Source: an uncultured Acidobacteriia bacterium (GTDB lineage Bacteria > Acidobacteriota > Terriglobia > Bryobacterales > Bryobacteraceae). Taken from it: a DNA stretch of 64,000 nucleotides. The notes beneath the pieces were generated by a model. The model saw nothing but the letters and a program-made list of their open reading frames with translations. It was not told the DNA's origin and did not search any database. The translations under genes and the position numbers were made by a program. Below, one piece after another: positions 8,304-18,671 of this stretch (positions are counted from its first letter, which is position 1; every line of letters starts with the position of its first letter). The stretch spans positions 1 to 64,000 of the forward strand of contig CAIUOG010000052.1 of assembly GCA_903900705.1 (NCBI GenBank), written 5' to 3'.

Positions 8304-9497
8304 TCACCAGGTGGGGCGGTCCCGGGGCGGCGCGGACGCGTGGAAGTCGTCCCTGACGCGCGCCGTCAGGCTCTCCAGCAGTTCCGAAATCCTGTCATTG
8401 CGGGGCGAGACGACGATCACGCCGATGTGATGCGCCTTTTGCATCCGCCAGACAATTTCCGGTTCCGTCCAGGCCGAAGAATCCGGCCATTCCTGACGCG
8501 CGAGCGAGACAATCAACCCGGCGTAGTCGGTCCGCGGGACGGGCGCCTGGTAGTTCGGATCCGATTCCACTTTGGCCCACTCCACCCACATATTCACGCC
8601 GGTGGCAGCCTCCACCAGATCGGAAATATGCGCGCCGCCCACACGGGCGGACGTTTCGAGGAAGTATAGTTGTCCGTCCGCCGCCCGAATAAATTCGGTG
8701 TGGGAAACACCCCGCTGCAGTCCCAGGGCCGGCAGTACCCGCGCATTCATTTCGAGCAGCGCGTTCCCGGTTTCGGAGCCATGTTCCACAATCCGGGTGG
8801 TAAAGATCCCGCCGCCATGCGCCACCTCCATGGGTGGCCGTCCGTAGGCGCTCGCCACCGCGAGAATCACTTCCCGGTCTCGCACGATGGAATCCACATG
8901 GAAGACGTCGCCGGGTATGAATTGTTCCAGCAGATGGAAGGTTCGTTCGTCGCCCAAAATCCGGTCGAACTCTTCCAGTTGTTCCCGGGAATGCACCAGT
9001 TTGATGCCCATCGCACCGGCCAGCGAGCGCGGCTTCAGCACCCAGGGCGGAGGGACTCGCTCCGTGAACTCGCGCACCGCTTCGTCATTCAGCAAATGCA
9101 CAAAAGCCGGAACCCGGATGCCATTCTCCTGAGCCCGCATTCGCATCGCCAGTTTGTCCCGGAAGTAGCGCGTGGTGGATTCGCCCATCCCCGTTATTCG
9201 CAAATGTTCCCGGACTGATGCCGCCAGTTCCAGATCGAAATCGTCCAGCGCGACAATCCGGTCAATCCGTTGAGACCGCGCCAGATGACTGATGGCGAAG
9301 ATGCTCTGGTTGTGGTCCCACTTGCCCTGGTCGTCGGGCATGTAGAAGATGTCGTCCAGCGCTTCACGCGGCCATTGGGCGGTGTCTTTCAGGCTGAGAG
9401 ATGTCAGCAGGAATACGCGGCAGCCCTGCGCTTTGGCGCTGCGGAGGAAGGCGTGTCCTTTTTCGTAGCTCGCAAGGCAGAGCAGCGTGAGTGGCAT
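8304..9497 (-). CDS. ATP-grasp domain carboxylate-amine ligase-like enzyme
   Basis: 397 residues with a clear ATP-grasp core. PPWVLKPRSLAGAMGIKLV matches the nucleotide-binding lid, LLEQFIPGDVFHVDSIV the second lid strand, and YFLETSARVGGAHISDLVEAATGVN the metal-binding loop (E..ARxGG) seen in carbamoyl-phosphate- and biotin-carboxylase-like ligases. It would couple a carboxylate to an amine using ATP; the substrate is unknown. ATG 9497 (MPLTLLCLASYEKGHAF) begins the first Rossmann strand and is preferred over an upstream ATG at 9566. That start leaves 29 bases between it and the divergent endonuclease IV gene. Confidence 0.75.
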   Translation of the reverse strand: MPLTLLCLASYEKGHAFLRSAKAQGCRVFLLTSLSLKDTAQWPREALDDIFYMPDDQGKWDHNQSIFAISHLARSQRIDRIVALDDFDLELAASVREHLRITGMGESTTRYFRDKLAMRMRAQENGIRVPAFVHLLNDEAVREFTERVPPPWVLKPRSLAGAMGIKLVHSREQLEEFDRILGDERTFHLLEQFIPGDVFHVDSIVRDREVILAVASAYGRPPMEVAHGGGIFTTRIVEHGSETGNALLEMNARVLPALGLQRGVSHTEFIRAADGQLYFLETSARVGGAHISDLVEAATGVNMWVEWAKVESDPNYQAPVPRTDYAGLIVSLARQEWPDSSAWTEPEIVWRMQKAHHIGVIVVSPRNDRISELLESLTARVRDDFHASAPPRDRPTW

Positions 9498-9526
9498 CTC
9501 CACGATTTTGGCAGATTTCTGGTACC

Positions 9527-10390
9527 ATGGCCGTCTTGCGTATCGGAATCCATACATCAGTCTCAAAGTCGCTGGAAGACGCGGCCCTCAAAGCGCACGA
9601 ACTGGGCGGCAACACGTTCCAGATCTTCTCCGCCAGTCCGCGGATGTGGCGCGCCGCGAAACCGGACCCCGCCGCCGTCAAACGTTTGCGAGCGGTTCGC
9701 GAGCGGCTGGATATCTCGCCGCTGGTGATCCACACGAATTACCTGGCGAACCTGGCCAGCCTCGACCCGGAAGTGCGCCCGAAATCCATCGCGTCCTTTC
9801 GGGGCGAACTCGAGCGCGCGGCGGCCATTGGCGCGGAGTACCTTGTGCTGCACCCGGGTAATCACAAGGGACAGTCGATGGAGCAGGGTATTGCGGCGTT
9901 CGTGCTGGGGCTGGCGGAAGCAGCCAAAGGCCTCGCGCTGCCGGGCGTGATGGTGCTGCTCGAGAACACGGTCGGCTCACTGAATCAGATCGGTTCGCGC
10001 TTTGAAGAACTGCGGCTCATCCGCGACCTTGCGGCGCGCGAGACCGATCTGCCTCTGGGCTATTGTCTCGATACCTGCCACCTGCTGGGCGCGGGTTTCG
10101 AGATCACCACCGGGGCGGGTCTGGAACGCACGCTCGACATGGCCGCGCAGACCCTGGGGCTGGACCTGGTGCGCGTGATCCACGCCAATGATTCGAAAGG
10201 CGCACTCGGTTCCCATCTGGACCGCCACGAGAATATCGGCAAGGGGAAAATCGGTGACGAGGCGTTCCGGCGCATTCTCACTCACCCGTCACTGCGGGAC
10301 AAGCCCTTCATCCTGGAAACTCCCGTGGAAGACGACGCCATGGCGCGCGCCGACATCGAGGCGCTCAAACGCCTTTCGGCACTGACATAA
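9527..10390 (+). CDS. nfo: Endonuclease IV (AP endonuclease)
   Basis: 287 residues, the usual length for Nfo. The TIM barrel begins RIGIHTSVSKSLEDAALKAHELGGNTFQIF and carries the metal ligands in order: VIHTNYL, VLHPGNH, LLENT, YCLDTCHLLGAG, VIHANDSK and GSHLDRHENIG, which together bind the three-zinc centre. It cleaves abasic sites 5' to the lesion in base-excision repair. The start ATG 9527 fits the conserved first strand; an upstream ATG at 9491 would overlap the divergent gene. RlmB follows 7 bases downstream and an Fpg gene lies 1.8 kb away. Confidence 0.93.
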   Translation: MAVLRIGIHTSVSKSLEDAALKAHELGGNTFQIFSASPRMWRAAKPDPAAVKRLRAVRERLDISPLVIHTNYLANLASLDPEVRPKSIASFRGELERAAAIGAEYLVLHPGNHKGQSMEQGIAAFVLGLAEAAKGLALPGVMVLLENTVGSLNQIGSRFEELRLIRDLAARETDLPLGYCLDTCHLLGAGFEITTGAGLERTLDMAAQTLGLDLVRVIHANDSKGALGSHLDRHENIGKGKIGDEAFRRILTHPSLRDKPFILETPVEDDAMARADIEALKRLSALT

Positions 10391-10397
10391 TAGTCAG

Positions 10398-11120
10398 TTG
10401 GCCGTACTTACAGGAATCCACCCCGTCGCGGAAGCCCTCCGCGCCAAACGCCCTCTGGAGCGCATTCTCATCGCGAAGGGGCTCGCCGGTCCCCGCATTC
10501 AGGAAATCATCGAACTGGCCCGCGAGAACGGCACGCCGGTGCGGTTTGAAGACCGTGGCGCGCTGGACCGCATGTCCGCCTCCAAGGCTCACCAGGGCGT
10601 GGTGGCGCTGGGCTCGGCGAAGCAGTATGCCGATCTGGTGGAGGTCGCGCCGCACTCGAAGCTGCTGGTGGTGCTGGATGGCGTGGAAGATCCCCACAAC
10701 CTGGGCGCGATTATCCGCACCGCGCACGCGGCCGGGGCCGGGGCGGTCATCATCCCGGAGCGCCGCGCGGTTGGCCTCACGGACGTGGTGGCGAAGGCCG
10801 CCGCCGGTGCGATGGAGCATCTGCCTGTGGTCCGCGTCGGCAACATCAACAGCACGCTGCGGAGCCTGAAGGACATGGGCTACTTCATTTACGGCCTGGA
10901 TGAGCGTGGCACAACCCCTTATGACGCCGTCGACTGGGCCGAATATTCCGTGATCGTGATGGGCGCGGAAGGCCATGGTCTGCACGACCTGGTGAAGAAG
11001 AATTGCGATGTTCTGCTGCGCATCCCGATGGCGGGCGCGATTGCTTCTCTCAACGTATCGGTGGCTACCGGCGTGGTTCTCTTCTCCTGGCTTTCGAAAA
11101 CGTCCGCAACCTCCCGATAG
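10398..11120 (+). CDS. rlmB: 23S rRNA guanosine-2'-O-methyltransferase, RlmB/TrmH family
   Basis: 240 residues: an N-terminal substrate-binding domain (TGIHPVAEALRAKRP) and a SPOUT knotted methyltransferase domain. The motifs are VLDGVEDPHNLGAIIRTAHAAG (motif 1), VMGAEGHGL (motif 2) and IPMAGAIASLNVSVATGVVLF (motif 3, the knot). The protein would methylate the ribose of a guanosine in the peptidyl-transferase loop of 23S rRNA using SAM. It starts with TTG 10398, 7 bases after nfo, so the two are probably one transcript. Confidence 0.9.
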   Translation: MAVLTGIHPVAEALRAKRPLERILIAKGLAGPRIQEIIELARENGTPVRFEDRGALDRMSASKAHQGVVALGSAKQYADLVEVAPHSKLLVVLDGVEDPHNLGAIIRTAHAAGAGAVIIPERRAVGLTDVVAKAAAGAMEHLPVVRVGNINSTLRSLKDMGYFIYGLDERGTTPYDAVDWAEYSVIVMGAEGHGLHDLVKKNCDVLLRIPMAGAIASLNVSVATGVVLFSWLSKTSATSR

Positions 11121-11133
11121 AATAGGCAACGAA

Positions 11134-12201
11134 ATGAAAAAACTGCTGCTGCTGTCGCTGCTCGCCGCCGCCACGTGCGCGGCGCAGACACCTTACAAGA
11201 TGGCCGTCGTCGGCCTGGTTCACTCGCACGTCTGGGGGCACCTCTCCGACATGCTGAAGAGCAAAGAAGTCACGCTGGTGGGCGTTGCCGAACCGAACCA
11301 GGAACTGCTGGCCGAAGCGAAGAAGGCCGGCGTTCCCGACAATCTTCTCTCCACCGACTATAAGAAAATGCTGGACGAAAAGAAGCCGGACCTGATCTGG
11401 GCTTTCGTTGAGAACAACCGGCATCTGGAGATTGTGGAATACGCCGCGCCTCGCAAAATCAATGTGATCTTCGAGAAGCCGCTGGCCTCAACATTCAAGG
11501 ACGCGCAGAAGATCCAGGAGATCGCGGGCAAGGCCGGCATCAAGGTCATGTGCAACTACCAGATGGCCTGGTGGCCCGCCAACTATACGGCGAAGAAGGT
11601 TTCCGATTCCGGAGAACTGGGCCAGGTGTACCGCCTGCACGGCGTGGTTGGCCATGGCGGCCCGGGTTCGGACGGAGTCCGCAACGCCGCGTTCTTCTCC
11701 TGGCTGACTGACCCGGTTAAAAATGGCGCCGGTGCGCTGATGGATTTCGGCTGCTACAACGCGCTCTGGTCGCTCTGGTACATGGGTCGCCCGGAGACCG
11801 TGTTTGCCCACGTGAATCACCTGCGCCCGTCCGTCTTTCCGAAGGTGGAAGACAATGCCGATCTGATGCTCACCTACAAGAACGGCATCGGCCTCTTCGA
11901 AGGCAGTTGGGATCTTCCCCGCAGCTATCAGGATCTGGAAGTCTTCGGCATCAAGGGCAGCGTTTACATGAAGAATGGCAGCGTGGAAAAGCAGGAAGGC
12001 CGGAACAAGACGGCTGTCGATATCACGCCGCTCGCGCCGGAAGACGCCGAGCCCATCGCCTACATGGTGAGCCGGATGCGGCAGAACAAGCCGATTGAAG
12101 GCATGACCTCTCTTGAAATGAACGTGCAGGTGGTGGAGATCATCGAAGCCGCTAAGGAATCGATCAAAACCAACCGGCCGGTCGCGCTGGCAAAGCACTA
12201 A
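11134..12201 (+). CDS. Secreted Gfo/Idh/MocA-family oxidoreductase
   Basis: 355 residues. An N-terminal signal peptide (KKLLLLSLLAAATCAAQ) precedes a Rossmann fold that begins YKMAVVGLVHSHVWGHL. The dinucleotide-domain motif EKPLA is present in NVIFEKPLAST, and a C-terminal Gfo/Idh alpha/beta domain contains GALMDFGCYN. Members reduce or oxidise sugars or inositols with NAD(P). Here the usual GxGxxG is degenerate (VGLVHSH), so cofactor use could be altered, and export by the Sec route is predicted. ATG 11134 is chosen because it begins the signal peptide; upstream sequence belongs to rlmB in another frame. Confidence 0.8.
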   Translation: MKKLLLLSLLAAATCAAQTPYKMAVVGLVHSHVWGHLSDMLKSKEVTLVGVAEPNQELLAEAKKAGVPDNLLSTDYKKMLDEKKPDLIWAFVENNRHLEIVEYAAPRKINVIFEKPLASTFKDAQKIQEIAGKAGIKVMCNYQMAWWPANYTAKKVSDSGELGQVYRLHGVVGHGGPGSDGVRNAAFFSWLTDPVKNGAGALMDFGCYNALWSLWYMGRPETVFAHVNHLRPSVFPKVEDNADLMLTYKNGIGLFEGSWDLPRSYQDLEVFGIKGSVYMKNGSVEKQEGRNKTAVDITPLAPEDAEPIAYMVSRMRQNKPIEGMTSLEMNVQVVEIIEAAKESIKTNRPVALAKH

Positions 12202-12220
12202 CAGCAGTACAATCGGGCCA

Positions 12221-13120
12221 ATGCCCGAATTGCCGGACATTGCCGCTTATCTTGTCGCGCTGGAACCGCGCGTGCTCCATCAGAAGCTGGAGCGCGTGCG
12301 GGTGGCCAGTCCGTTCCTGATCCGGACGCTTGCGCCGGCCGTGACGGAGGCGCAGGGGCTTACCGTGACAGGGCTTCGGCGTATCGGCAAGAAGATCGCA
12401 TTCGGCCTTGAAGGCGAGCTCTGGCTGGTCCTGCATCTGATGATCGCGGGAAGGCTGCACTGGCGTCCCGCGAATACCGCGCTGAAGGGGCGTCAGTATC
12501 TTGCGGCTTTCGACTTCCCTTTTGGCTCCCTCACGCTGACGGAGGCCGGCAGCAAACGCCGCGCCTCGCTGCATGTGGTGCGCGGTGAGGAAGGCCTTGA
12601 GGCGCTCGATCCGGGCGGGATCGACGTGCTTTCCTCTGATCCGCCGGCGTTTCGGGCCGCACTGAGCGCCGAAAATCACACGCTGAAGCGCGCCCTGACA
12701 GACCCGCGTGTTCTCAGCGGGATCGGCAATGCCTACTCCGATGAAATACTCCACGCGGCCGGGCTTTCTCCGCTGGCGCAGACACAGAAGCTGAAGCCGG
12801 AGGAGTGGGATCGGCTGTACCTGGCTACGCAGGCGACTTTGCAGCTTTGGGTGAGCCGTCTAAGCGCGGAGGCACGGGTCGCATTCCCTGAAAAAGTAAC
12901 CGCATTCCGTGAGGATATGGCTGCCCACGGGCGCTACGGCAAGCCGTGCCCGGTGTGTGGCGGGAAGATTCTGCGCATTCGTTACGCCGATAACGAAACC
13001 AACTACTGCGCGCAATGTCAGACGGGCGGCAAGGTTCTGGCGGATCGCGGTCTTTCGAGACTGCTGGGTGCGGACTGGCCCCGTACGCTCGAAGAACTCG
13101 AAGCGTTGCGGCGGCGCTGA
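12221..13120 (+). CDS. mutM: Formamidopyrimidine-DNA glycosylase (Fpg/MutM family)
   Basis: 299 residues. After Met removal Pro2 is the expected Schiff-base nucleophile, with Glu3 next to it and Lys57 in GLRRIGKKIAF. The middle has the H2TH region (DPRVLSGIGNAYSDEILHAAGLSP) and the C-terminus a zinc finger with CPVCGG and YCAQCQTGG. It excises oxidised purines and nicks the strand by beta/delta elimination. The conserved PELPE is PELPD here, a mild change, so Nei-like specificity is possible. It lies downstream of the Gfo/Idh gene with a 19-base gap. Confidence 0.88.
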   Translation: MPELPDIAAYLVALEPRVLHQKLERVRVASPFLIRTLAPAVTEAQGLTVTGLRRIGKKIAFGLEGELWLVLHLMIAGRLHWRPANTALKGRQYLAAFDFPFGSLTLTEAGSKRRASLHVVRGEEGLEALDPGGIDVLSSDPPAFRAALSAENHTLKRALTDPRVLSGIGNAYSDEILHAAGLSPLAQTQKLKPEEWDRLYLATQATLQLWVSRLSAEARVAFPEKVTAFREDMAAHGRYGKPCPVCGGKILRIRYADNETNYCAQCQTGGKVLADRGLSRLLGADWPRTLEELEALRRR

Positions 13121-13128
13121 GGGCGCGG

Positions 13129-14247
13129 CTAAACTTCCAGGCTCCCGTCGCTCGCGACCACCAGCTTCCGCCCGCGCCAGTCGATGGTCTTGCCGAAGAA
13201 GCCCAGCACCCAGGTGGTGAAACTCGCCACGTCTTCCACCGGCAGCAGCCACCAGTAGCGTTCCACCAGAGGATCGCGCAGAATCTCCACCGCCGTCATC
13301 CAGGCCACGCAGGCCCGGAAAAACAGCGCGATCAGCACGAAGCCCCAGGCTCCCGGGGCGGCCATCCACAACAGCAGGGAAATGGCGAAGGGCTTTGTGA
13401 AGAGTTCCCCGACGTAGCCCCAGCGGCGCGACCGCCGCGTGCTTCGCGCCCAGCGCAGCCGGTGCCGCCAGTTCTTTAAGAACGCATCGTTCCCGATGTG
13501 ATGCTCAATCACGCTCCGGGAGAGGACCACTCGCCGTCCGCGCGCGTGCATCAGATTTCCCATCATGAAATCCTCCGCGAGGTAGCGCTGCAGGCCTTCC
13601 AGGCCGCCAATCGCGGAAAGCTCCGGCTGCCGCGTGGCGATGGTGCAGCCGATGGCGAAATCCATGCCGTTCAGAAAGCGCTGTGTCAGCATGCCGGCCA
13701 GAAAGTCGGTATTCAGCCCCAGTGATTCGATGCGCGACCAGAAGCCCGGTCCGCCCGCCGCGCGATACGGGCAGGTCACAAGAGCGGCTTTCTCCTGGCT
13801 CGAAGGGTCCTGCCGCTCCAGTTCGGAGATCACCACCTGCAGACAGGTGCGCTCCCAGCGGATATCGCTGTCGGCCATCACCACATGTTGGCGCCGCGCT
13901 GCCGGCAACAGCGCCCGCAGGCTCCAGACCTTGGCATTGGGGAGAGGCGACACTCCGGCAACAAGCAGGCGTGAGGGAATCGCCGGGAACTCCGCCATCA
14001 CGCGCCGCGCCACTGCAGCCGCGGGATCGCTTGCCTCGTGTACGGAGAGCAGGACCTCGAAATCCGGATACTGCTGGGTAAACACGCTCCGCAGGTTTTC
14101 TTCGGTGTTGTCCGCAGCCCCGGATAAGGGACGCAGCACGCTGACGGGCGGAAACACCTTCAACAGCGGCGCGCCGCTCGCTTTGTAACGAGCCGCGCCG
14201 AGCATGGCAAGAACGCAATAAACCAGCGACCCGGTCAGCAGCGCCAT
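13129..14247 (-). CDS. HpnI-like / ceramide glucosyltransferase-like membrane glycosyltransferase
   Basis: A GT2/GT21-type enzyme with an N-terminal membrane helix (LLTGSLVYCVLAMLG), a cytoplasmic GT-A domain and C-terminal helices. Visible motifs are VSVLRPLSGAADNTEENL, PNAKVWSL, VMADSDIRW (metal-binding DxD-like), YLAEDFMMG (catalytic ED) and the product-binding HRLRWARSTR (Q/RxxRW type). This is the pattern of HpnI, which adds an N-acetylglucosamine to bacteriohopanetetrol in hopanoid synthesis. No other hopanoid gene is in the window, so a lipid substrate is inferred only from the family. The start is uncertain: ATG 14247 fits the first helix, while ATG 14349 would overlap selB. Confidence 0.7.
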   Translation of the reverse strand: MALLTGSLVYCVLAMLGAARYKASGAPLLKVFPPVSVLRPLSGAADNTEENLRSVFTQQYPDFEVLLSVHEASDPAAAVARRVMAEFPAIPSRLLVAGVSPLPNAKVWSLRALLPAARRQHVVMADSDIRWERTCLQVVISELERQDPSSQEKAALVTCPYRAAGGPGFWSRIESLGLNTDFLAGMLTQRFLNGMDFAIGCTIATRQPELSAIGGLEGLQRYLAEDFMMGNLMHARGRRVVLSRSVIEHHIGNDAFLKNWRHRLRWARSTRRSRRWGYVGELFTKPFAISLLLWMAAPGAWGFVLIALFFRACVAWMTAVEILRDPLVERYWWLLPVEDVASFTTWVLGFFGKTIDWRGRKLVVASDGSLEV

Positions 14248-14296
14248 CAGAATGACTTTCAACAGCAAAGCGGGGTAATACCATGAGAACGGCGCA

Positions 14297-16153
14297 ATGA
14301 GCAGGATTCCGGGCACTCGTAACATCATAGTCGGCACCGCCGGACACATCGATCACGGCAAAACCTCGCTGGTGAAAGCGCTCACCGGCACGGACGCCGA
14401 CCGCCTGGCCGAGGAGAAGCGCCGGGGCATCACCATCGACCTCGGCTTCGCCCATCTGCAACTCGCGCCGGACGTGCGACTGGGCTTTATCGACGTTCCC
14501 GGTCACGAGCGTTTCGTTCGCAATATGCTGGCCGGGGCCGCCGGCGTCGACCTGGTGCTGTTCGTGATCGCGGCCGATGAATCCATCAAGCCGCAGACCC
14601 GCGAACACTTCGAAATCTGCCGGCTCCTGGGGGTTCAGGCGGGCGTGATCGCGCTCACGAAAGCCGATCTTGTCGATGCCGATCTGCTGGAACTGGTCCG
14701 CCTTGAAGTGGACGAATTCGTGGCCGGTTCGTTCCTCGAAAACGCGCCCCGCGTGGCCGTGAGTTCCACCACGGGGCTGGGGCTGGAGGAGCTTCGGGCA
14801 GAACTGGAGCGGGCCGCCCGCGCCGCCCGCCAGAAGATTGCCGAAGGCTGGTTCCGCCTGCCCATCGACCGCGCTTTCACCATGAAAGGCTTTGGCACCG
14901 TCGTCACGGGAACACTGATTTCCGGCACGCTGCGGCGGGATCAGGAAGTGGAACTTTACCCGGCGGGACGGCGTCTGCGGGTCCGCGGCCTGCACGTTTA
15001 TGGCGAGGCATCTGACAAAGCGCGCGCCGGTGAGCGCACCGCCGTGAATCTGGCCGACATTGAGCCCGGCGACATTCAACGCGGCATGGTGCTAAGCGAG
15101 GCTGGTCGCTTTCAGCCGGTCCGAATGTTCGATGCCCGCCTGGATCTTCTTGCTTCCGCGAAGCCGCTGAAGAACAATGCGCCGATTCACCTGCACATCG
15201 GCGCGGCGGAAATCGGGGCGGAGGTGCGTTTGCTGGATCGCACGGCGGCACTCAAGCCCGGCGCGGCCGCCTGGGTCCGCATCACGCTGCGCGAACCCGC
15301 CCTGGTGCTTCCCGGGGACCGCTTCATTGTTCGCATGTTCTCGCCGGTCGTTACCATCGGCGGTGGCATGGTCGCGGACATTTCCGGGCGCAGGTATAAG
15401 AAAACGGATGACGTTCCCGGGCGTCTCTCGGTGTTGCTGCACGGCACTCCTCGGGAGCGTGTGGAACTGCTGATCGCGGAACGCCCGAATGGCATCGTGC
15501 ATTCCGAGCTCATTGCGCTGACGGGGTTGGCTCAGATCGCGCAGCCCAACGGGGCGTGGCACATTGCTCCGTCGCGCGCCGCGGAGCTAAAGCAAAAGCT
15601 CAGCGACGAAGTGCGCAAGTTCCACAAAACGAACTCGCTGCTGCCGGGGATTCCGAAGCAGGATCTGAAGAGCCGCGTCCTCAAAGACGCCGCGCCGGAG
15701 ATCTTCCGGCATATTCTCGAACTGGCCGCGCCGGAGGTGGTGCAGGACGGCGAAGTGGTCCGTCTGAAAACCCACAGAGTGGTGCTGAAAGTGGATGAGG
15801 AGCAGGCGCGCGCCACCATGGAGGCGGCGTTTGAAACGGCGGGGATGACGGCTCCGTCCGTGCAGGAGGTGCTGAAGGCCTCGGGGCTTGAGCCGGTGCG
15901 CGCCCGGGGCGTGCTGCAGATTCTGCTGCGGGAAGGCCGGCTTGTCCGCGTGAATGACGACCTGGTGCTGCACGCAACGGCAGTCGATCAGCTGCGGGCG
16001 ATTCTCACCGCCCGCAAGGGCCTGCGTTTCGCGGTGCCCGAGTTCAAAGACTGGACCGGCGTGTCCCGCAAGTACGCCATCCCGCTGCTGGAATTCCTCG
16101 ACCGCGAACACGTTACCGTGCGCGAAGGCGAACTGCGCCGCGTGCTCGCCTGA
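14297..16153 (+). CDS. selB: Selenocysteine-specific elongation factor SelB
   Basis: 618 residues, the usual size. The GTPase domain opens [22 protein letters not shown] (P-loop, residues 10-31), then [10 protein letters not shown] (switch I), [13 protein letters not shown] (switch II) and LTKADL (NKxD-like). EF-Tu-like domains II and III follow ([17 protein letters not shown]), and the C-terminal 240 residues are winged-helix repeats that bind the SECIS hairpin. It delivers Sec-tRNA to UGA codons. No selA, selD, tRNA-Sec or obvious UGA-containing selenoprotein gene is in the window, so the partners must lie elsewhere. It diverges from the HpnI-like gene. Confidence 0.92.
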   Translation: MSRIPGTRNIIVGTAGHIDHGKTSLVKALTGTDADRLAEEKRRGITIDLGFAHLQLAPDVRLGFIDVPGHERFVRNMLAGAAGVDLVLFVIAADESIKPQTREHFEICRLLGVQAGVIALTKADLVDADLLELVRLEVDEFVAGSFLENAPRVAVSSTTGLGLEELRAELERAARAARQKIAEGWFRLPIDRAFTMKGFGTVVTGTLISGTLRRDQEVELYPAGRRLRVRGLHVYGEASDKARAGERTAVNLADIEPGDIQRGMVLSEAGRFQPVRMFDARLDLLASAKPLKNNAPIHLHIGAAEIGAEVRLLDRTAALKPGAAAWVRITLREPALVLPGDRFIVRMFSPVVTIGGGMVADISGRRYKKTDDVPGRLSVLLHGTPRERVELLIAERPNGIVHSELIALTGLAQIAQPNGAWHIAPSRAAELKQKLSDEVRKFHKTNSLLPGIPKQDLKSRVLKDAAPEIFRHILELAAPEVVQDGEVVRLKTHRVVLKVDEEQARATMEAAFETAGMTAPSVQEVLKASGLEPVRARGVLQILLREGRLVRVNDDLVLHATAVDQLRAILTARKGLRFAVPEFKDWTGVSRKYAIPLLEFLDREHVTVREGELRRVLA

Positions 16154-16165
16154 TACACTCGCGGA

Positions 16166-16531
16166 CTACTCCAGCGGCAGTCCGGACTCTTTTAACGCCC
16201 GCCAGCCGCCATCGAGCGAGATGGGGTTGGCGTAGCCCATTTTCATCAGATTGTCTGCCACCAGCGCGGAGCGGAAGCCGCCGCCGCAGTAGCAGACCAG
16301 CGTCGTGTCCTTGTCGGGATACTTCGCCTCGATGTCGCGTTCAATGGTGCCTTTGCTCATGTGCACCGCGCCCTTCACGTGCGCGGCGGCGAATTCGTGG
16401 TCTTCGCGAACATCCACCAGCACATGCGGCTGCCCCGCGGCCAGCATCTGTTTGTAGCCTTCCAGATCCGTTTCTTTGACCCGGGTTTTCGCGTCGTTCA
16501 CCAGTGTGAGAAAGCCGTGACTGTGCTGCAT
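16166..16531 (-). CDS. Single-domain rhodanese-like sulfurtransferase
   Basis: 121 residues forming one rhodanese domain: VLVDVREDHEFAAAHVKGAVHM for the first half and LVCYCGGGFRSALVADNL for the active-site loop. Cys82, followed by GGGFR, is the expected persulfide-carrying residue, and a second Cys (Cys80) sits two residues before it. It transfers sulfane sulfur to an acceptor in the cytoplasm. It is the last gene of a leftward run, 21 bases after murA, and converges on selB with a 12-base gap. Its proximity to selB could hint at a selenium or sulfur link, but there is no direct evidence. Confidence 0.88.
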   Translation of the reverse strand: MQHSHGFLTLVNDAKTRVKETDLEGYKQMLAAGQPHVLVDVREDHEFAAAHVKGAVHMSKGTIERDIEAKYPDKDTTLVCYCGGGFRSALVADNLMKMGYANPISLDGGWRALKESGLPLE

Positions 16532-16552
16532 CCTTTTTACTCTAACCGCAAC

Positions 16553-17801
<1,249 letters not shown>

Positions 17802-17809
<8 letters not shown>

Positions 17810-18671
17810 TTTTTCTATCTTCTCTTGAACCGCTTTGTCGTGAACCGTTCTGCCAGGCGGTGATCGCCGCCCGTACGTTGTTGCCCGCCTCGGCCAGCAT
17901 CACGCCCGCTTCCTCGTATGTGACGCCCGTGGCGGCGGAGACGATTCGCGTCGCGCGGTCCAGCAGCTTCACATTCTTCGGCTGCACGTTCACCATCAGG
18001 TTGCCGTACACATAGCCCAGACGAATAAACGAACCCGTGGTCAACATGTTCAGCACCAGTTTGGTGGCGGTGCCGGCCTTCAGGCGCGTGGAGCCCGCCA
18101 CCACTTCGGGGCCCGGCAACGGGGTAATTGCAATCTTCGCGACTTTGCTCAGTTCCGACCCCGGCGAGCAACTGATCCCGATGGTGAGCGCCCCCATGCG
18201 ATTCGCCTCCGCCATCGCGCCCAGCACGTATGGCGTGCGCCCGCTCGCCGCGATGCCGCACAGCACATCCGCCGGACCGAAGCCTCGCGCCAGCAGATCC
18301 CGCACGCCGATCGCCGGATCATCCTCGGTGGTCTCGGTCGCGCGGGACAGCGCGGGCTCACCGCCTGCGATAATGCCCTGCACCAGATCGGGAGAAACGT
18401 TGAAGGTCGGCGGACATTCCGAGGCGTCCAGTACGCCCAGTCGTCCGCTGGTGCCCGCGCCAATGTAAAACAGGCGTCCGCCCTTGCCGAACGCTTCGAC
18501 AATGCCATCCACGGCGAGAGCAATCTGTCCCAGTTCCGCGGTGACGGATTCGGCAACCTTGCGGTCTTCGTCGTTAATCACCCGCAGCATCTCGAAAGTG
18601 GAAAGCCGGTCGATCTGCAGCGAGGCCGGATTCTGCTGCTCCGTCATCAGGCTGGCGATTGGTTCCGCCAT
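17802..18671 (-). CDS. murQ: N-acetylmuramic acid 6-phosphate etherase MurQ
   Basis: 289 residues with a SIS sugar-isomerase fold. YIGAGTSGRLGVLDASECPPTF contains Glu85 in the place of the family's catalytic acid, and TETTEDDP (about Glu116) matches the second one. It cleaves the lactyl ether of MurNAc-6-P to give GlcNAc-6-P and D-lactate in peptidoglycan recycling. It abuts the upstream TIM-barrel gene directly and overlaps murA by 8 bases, so TIM-barrel, murQ, murA and rhodanese look like one operon. The C-terminal tail is polar and probably disordered. Confidence 0.95.

Noticed and set aside
13505-15079. Long minus-strand frame (524 codons) across selB and the HpnI-like gene
   Set aside because: It is antisense to selB and has no recognisable domain; such frames are common in GC-rich DNA.
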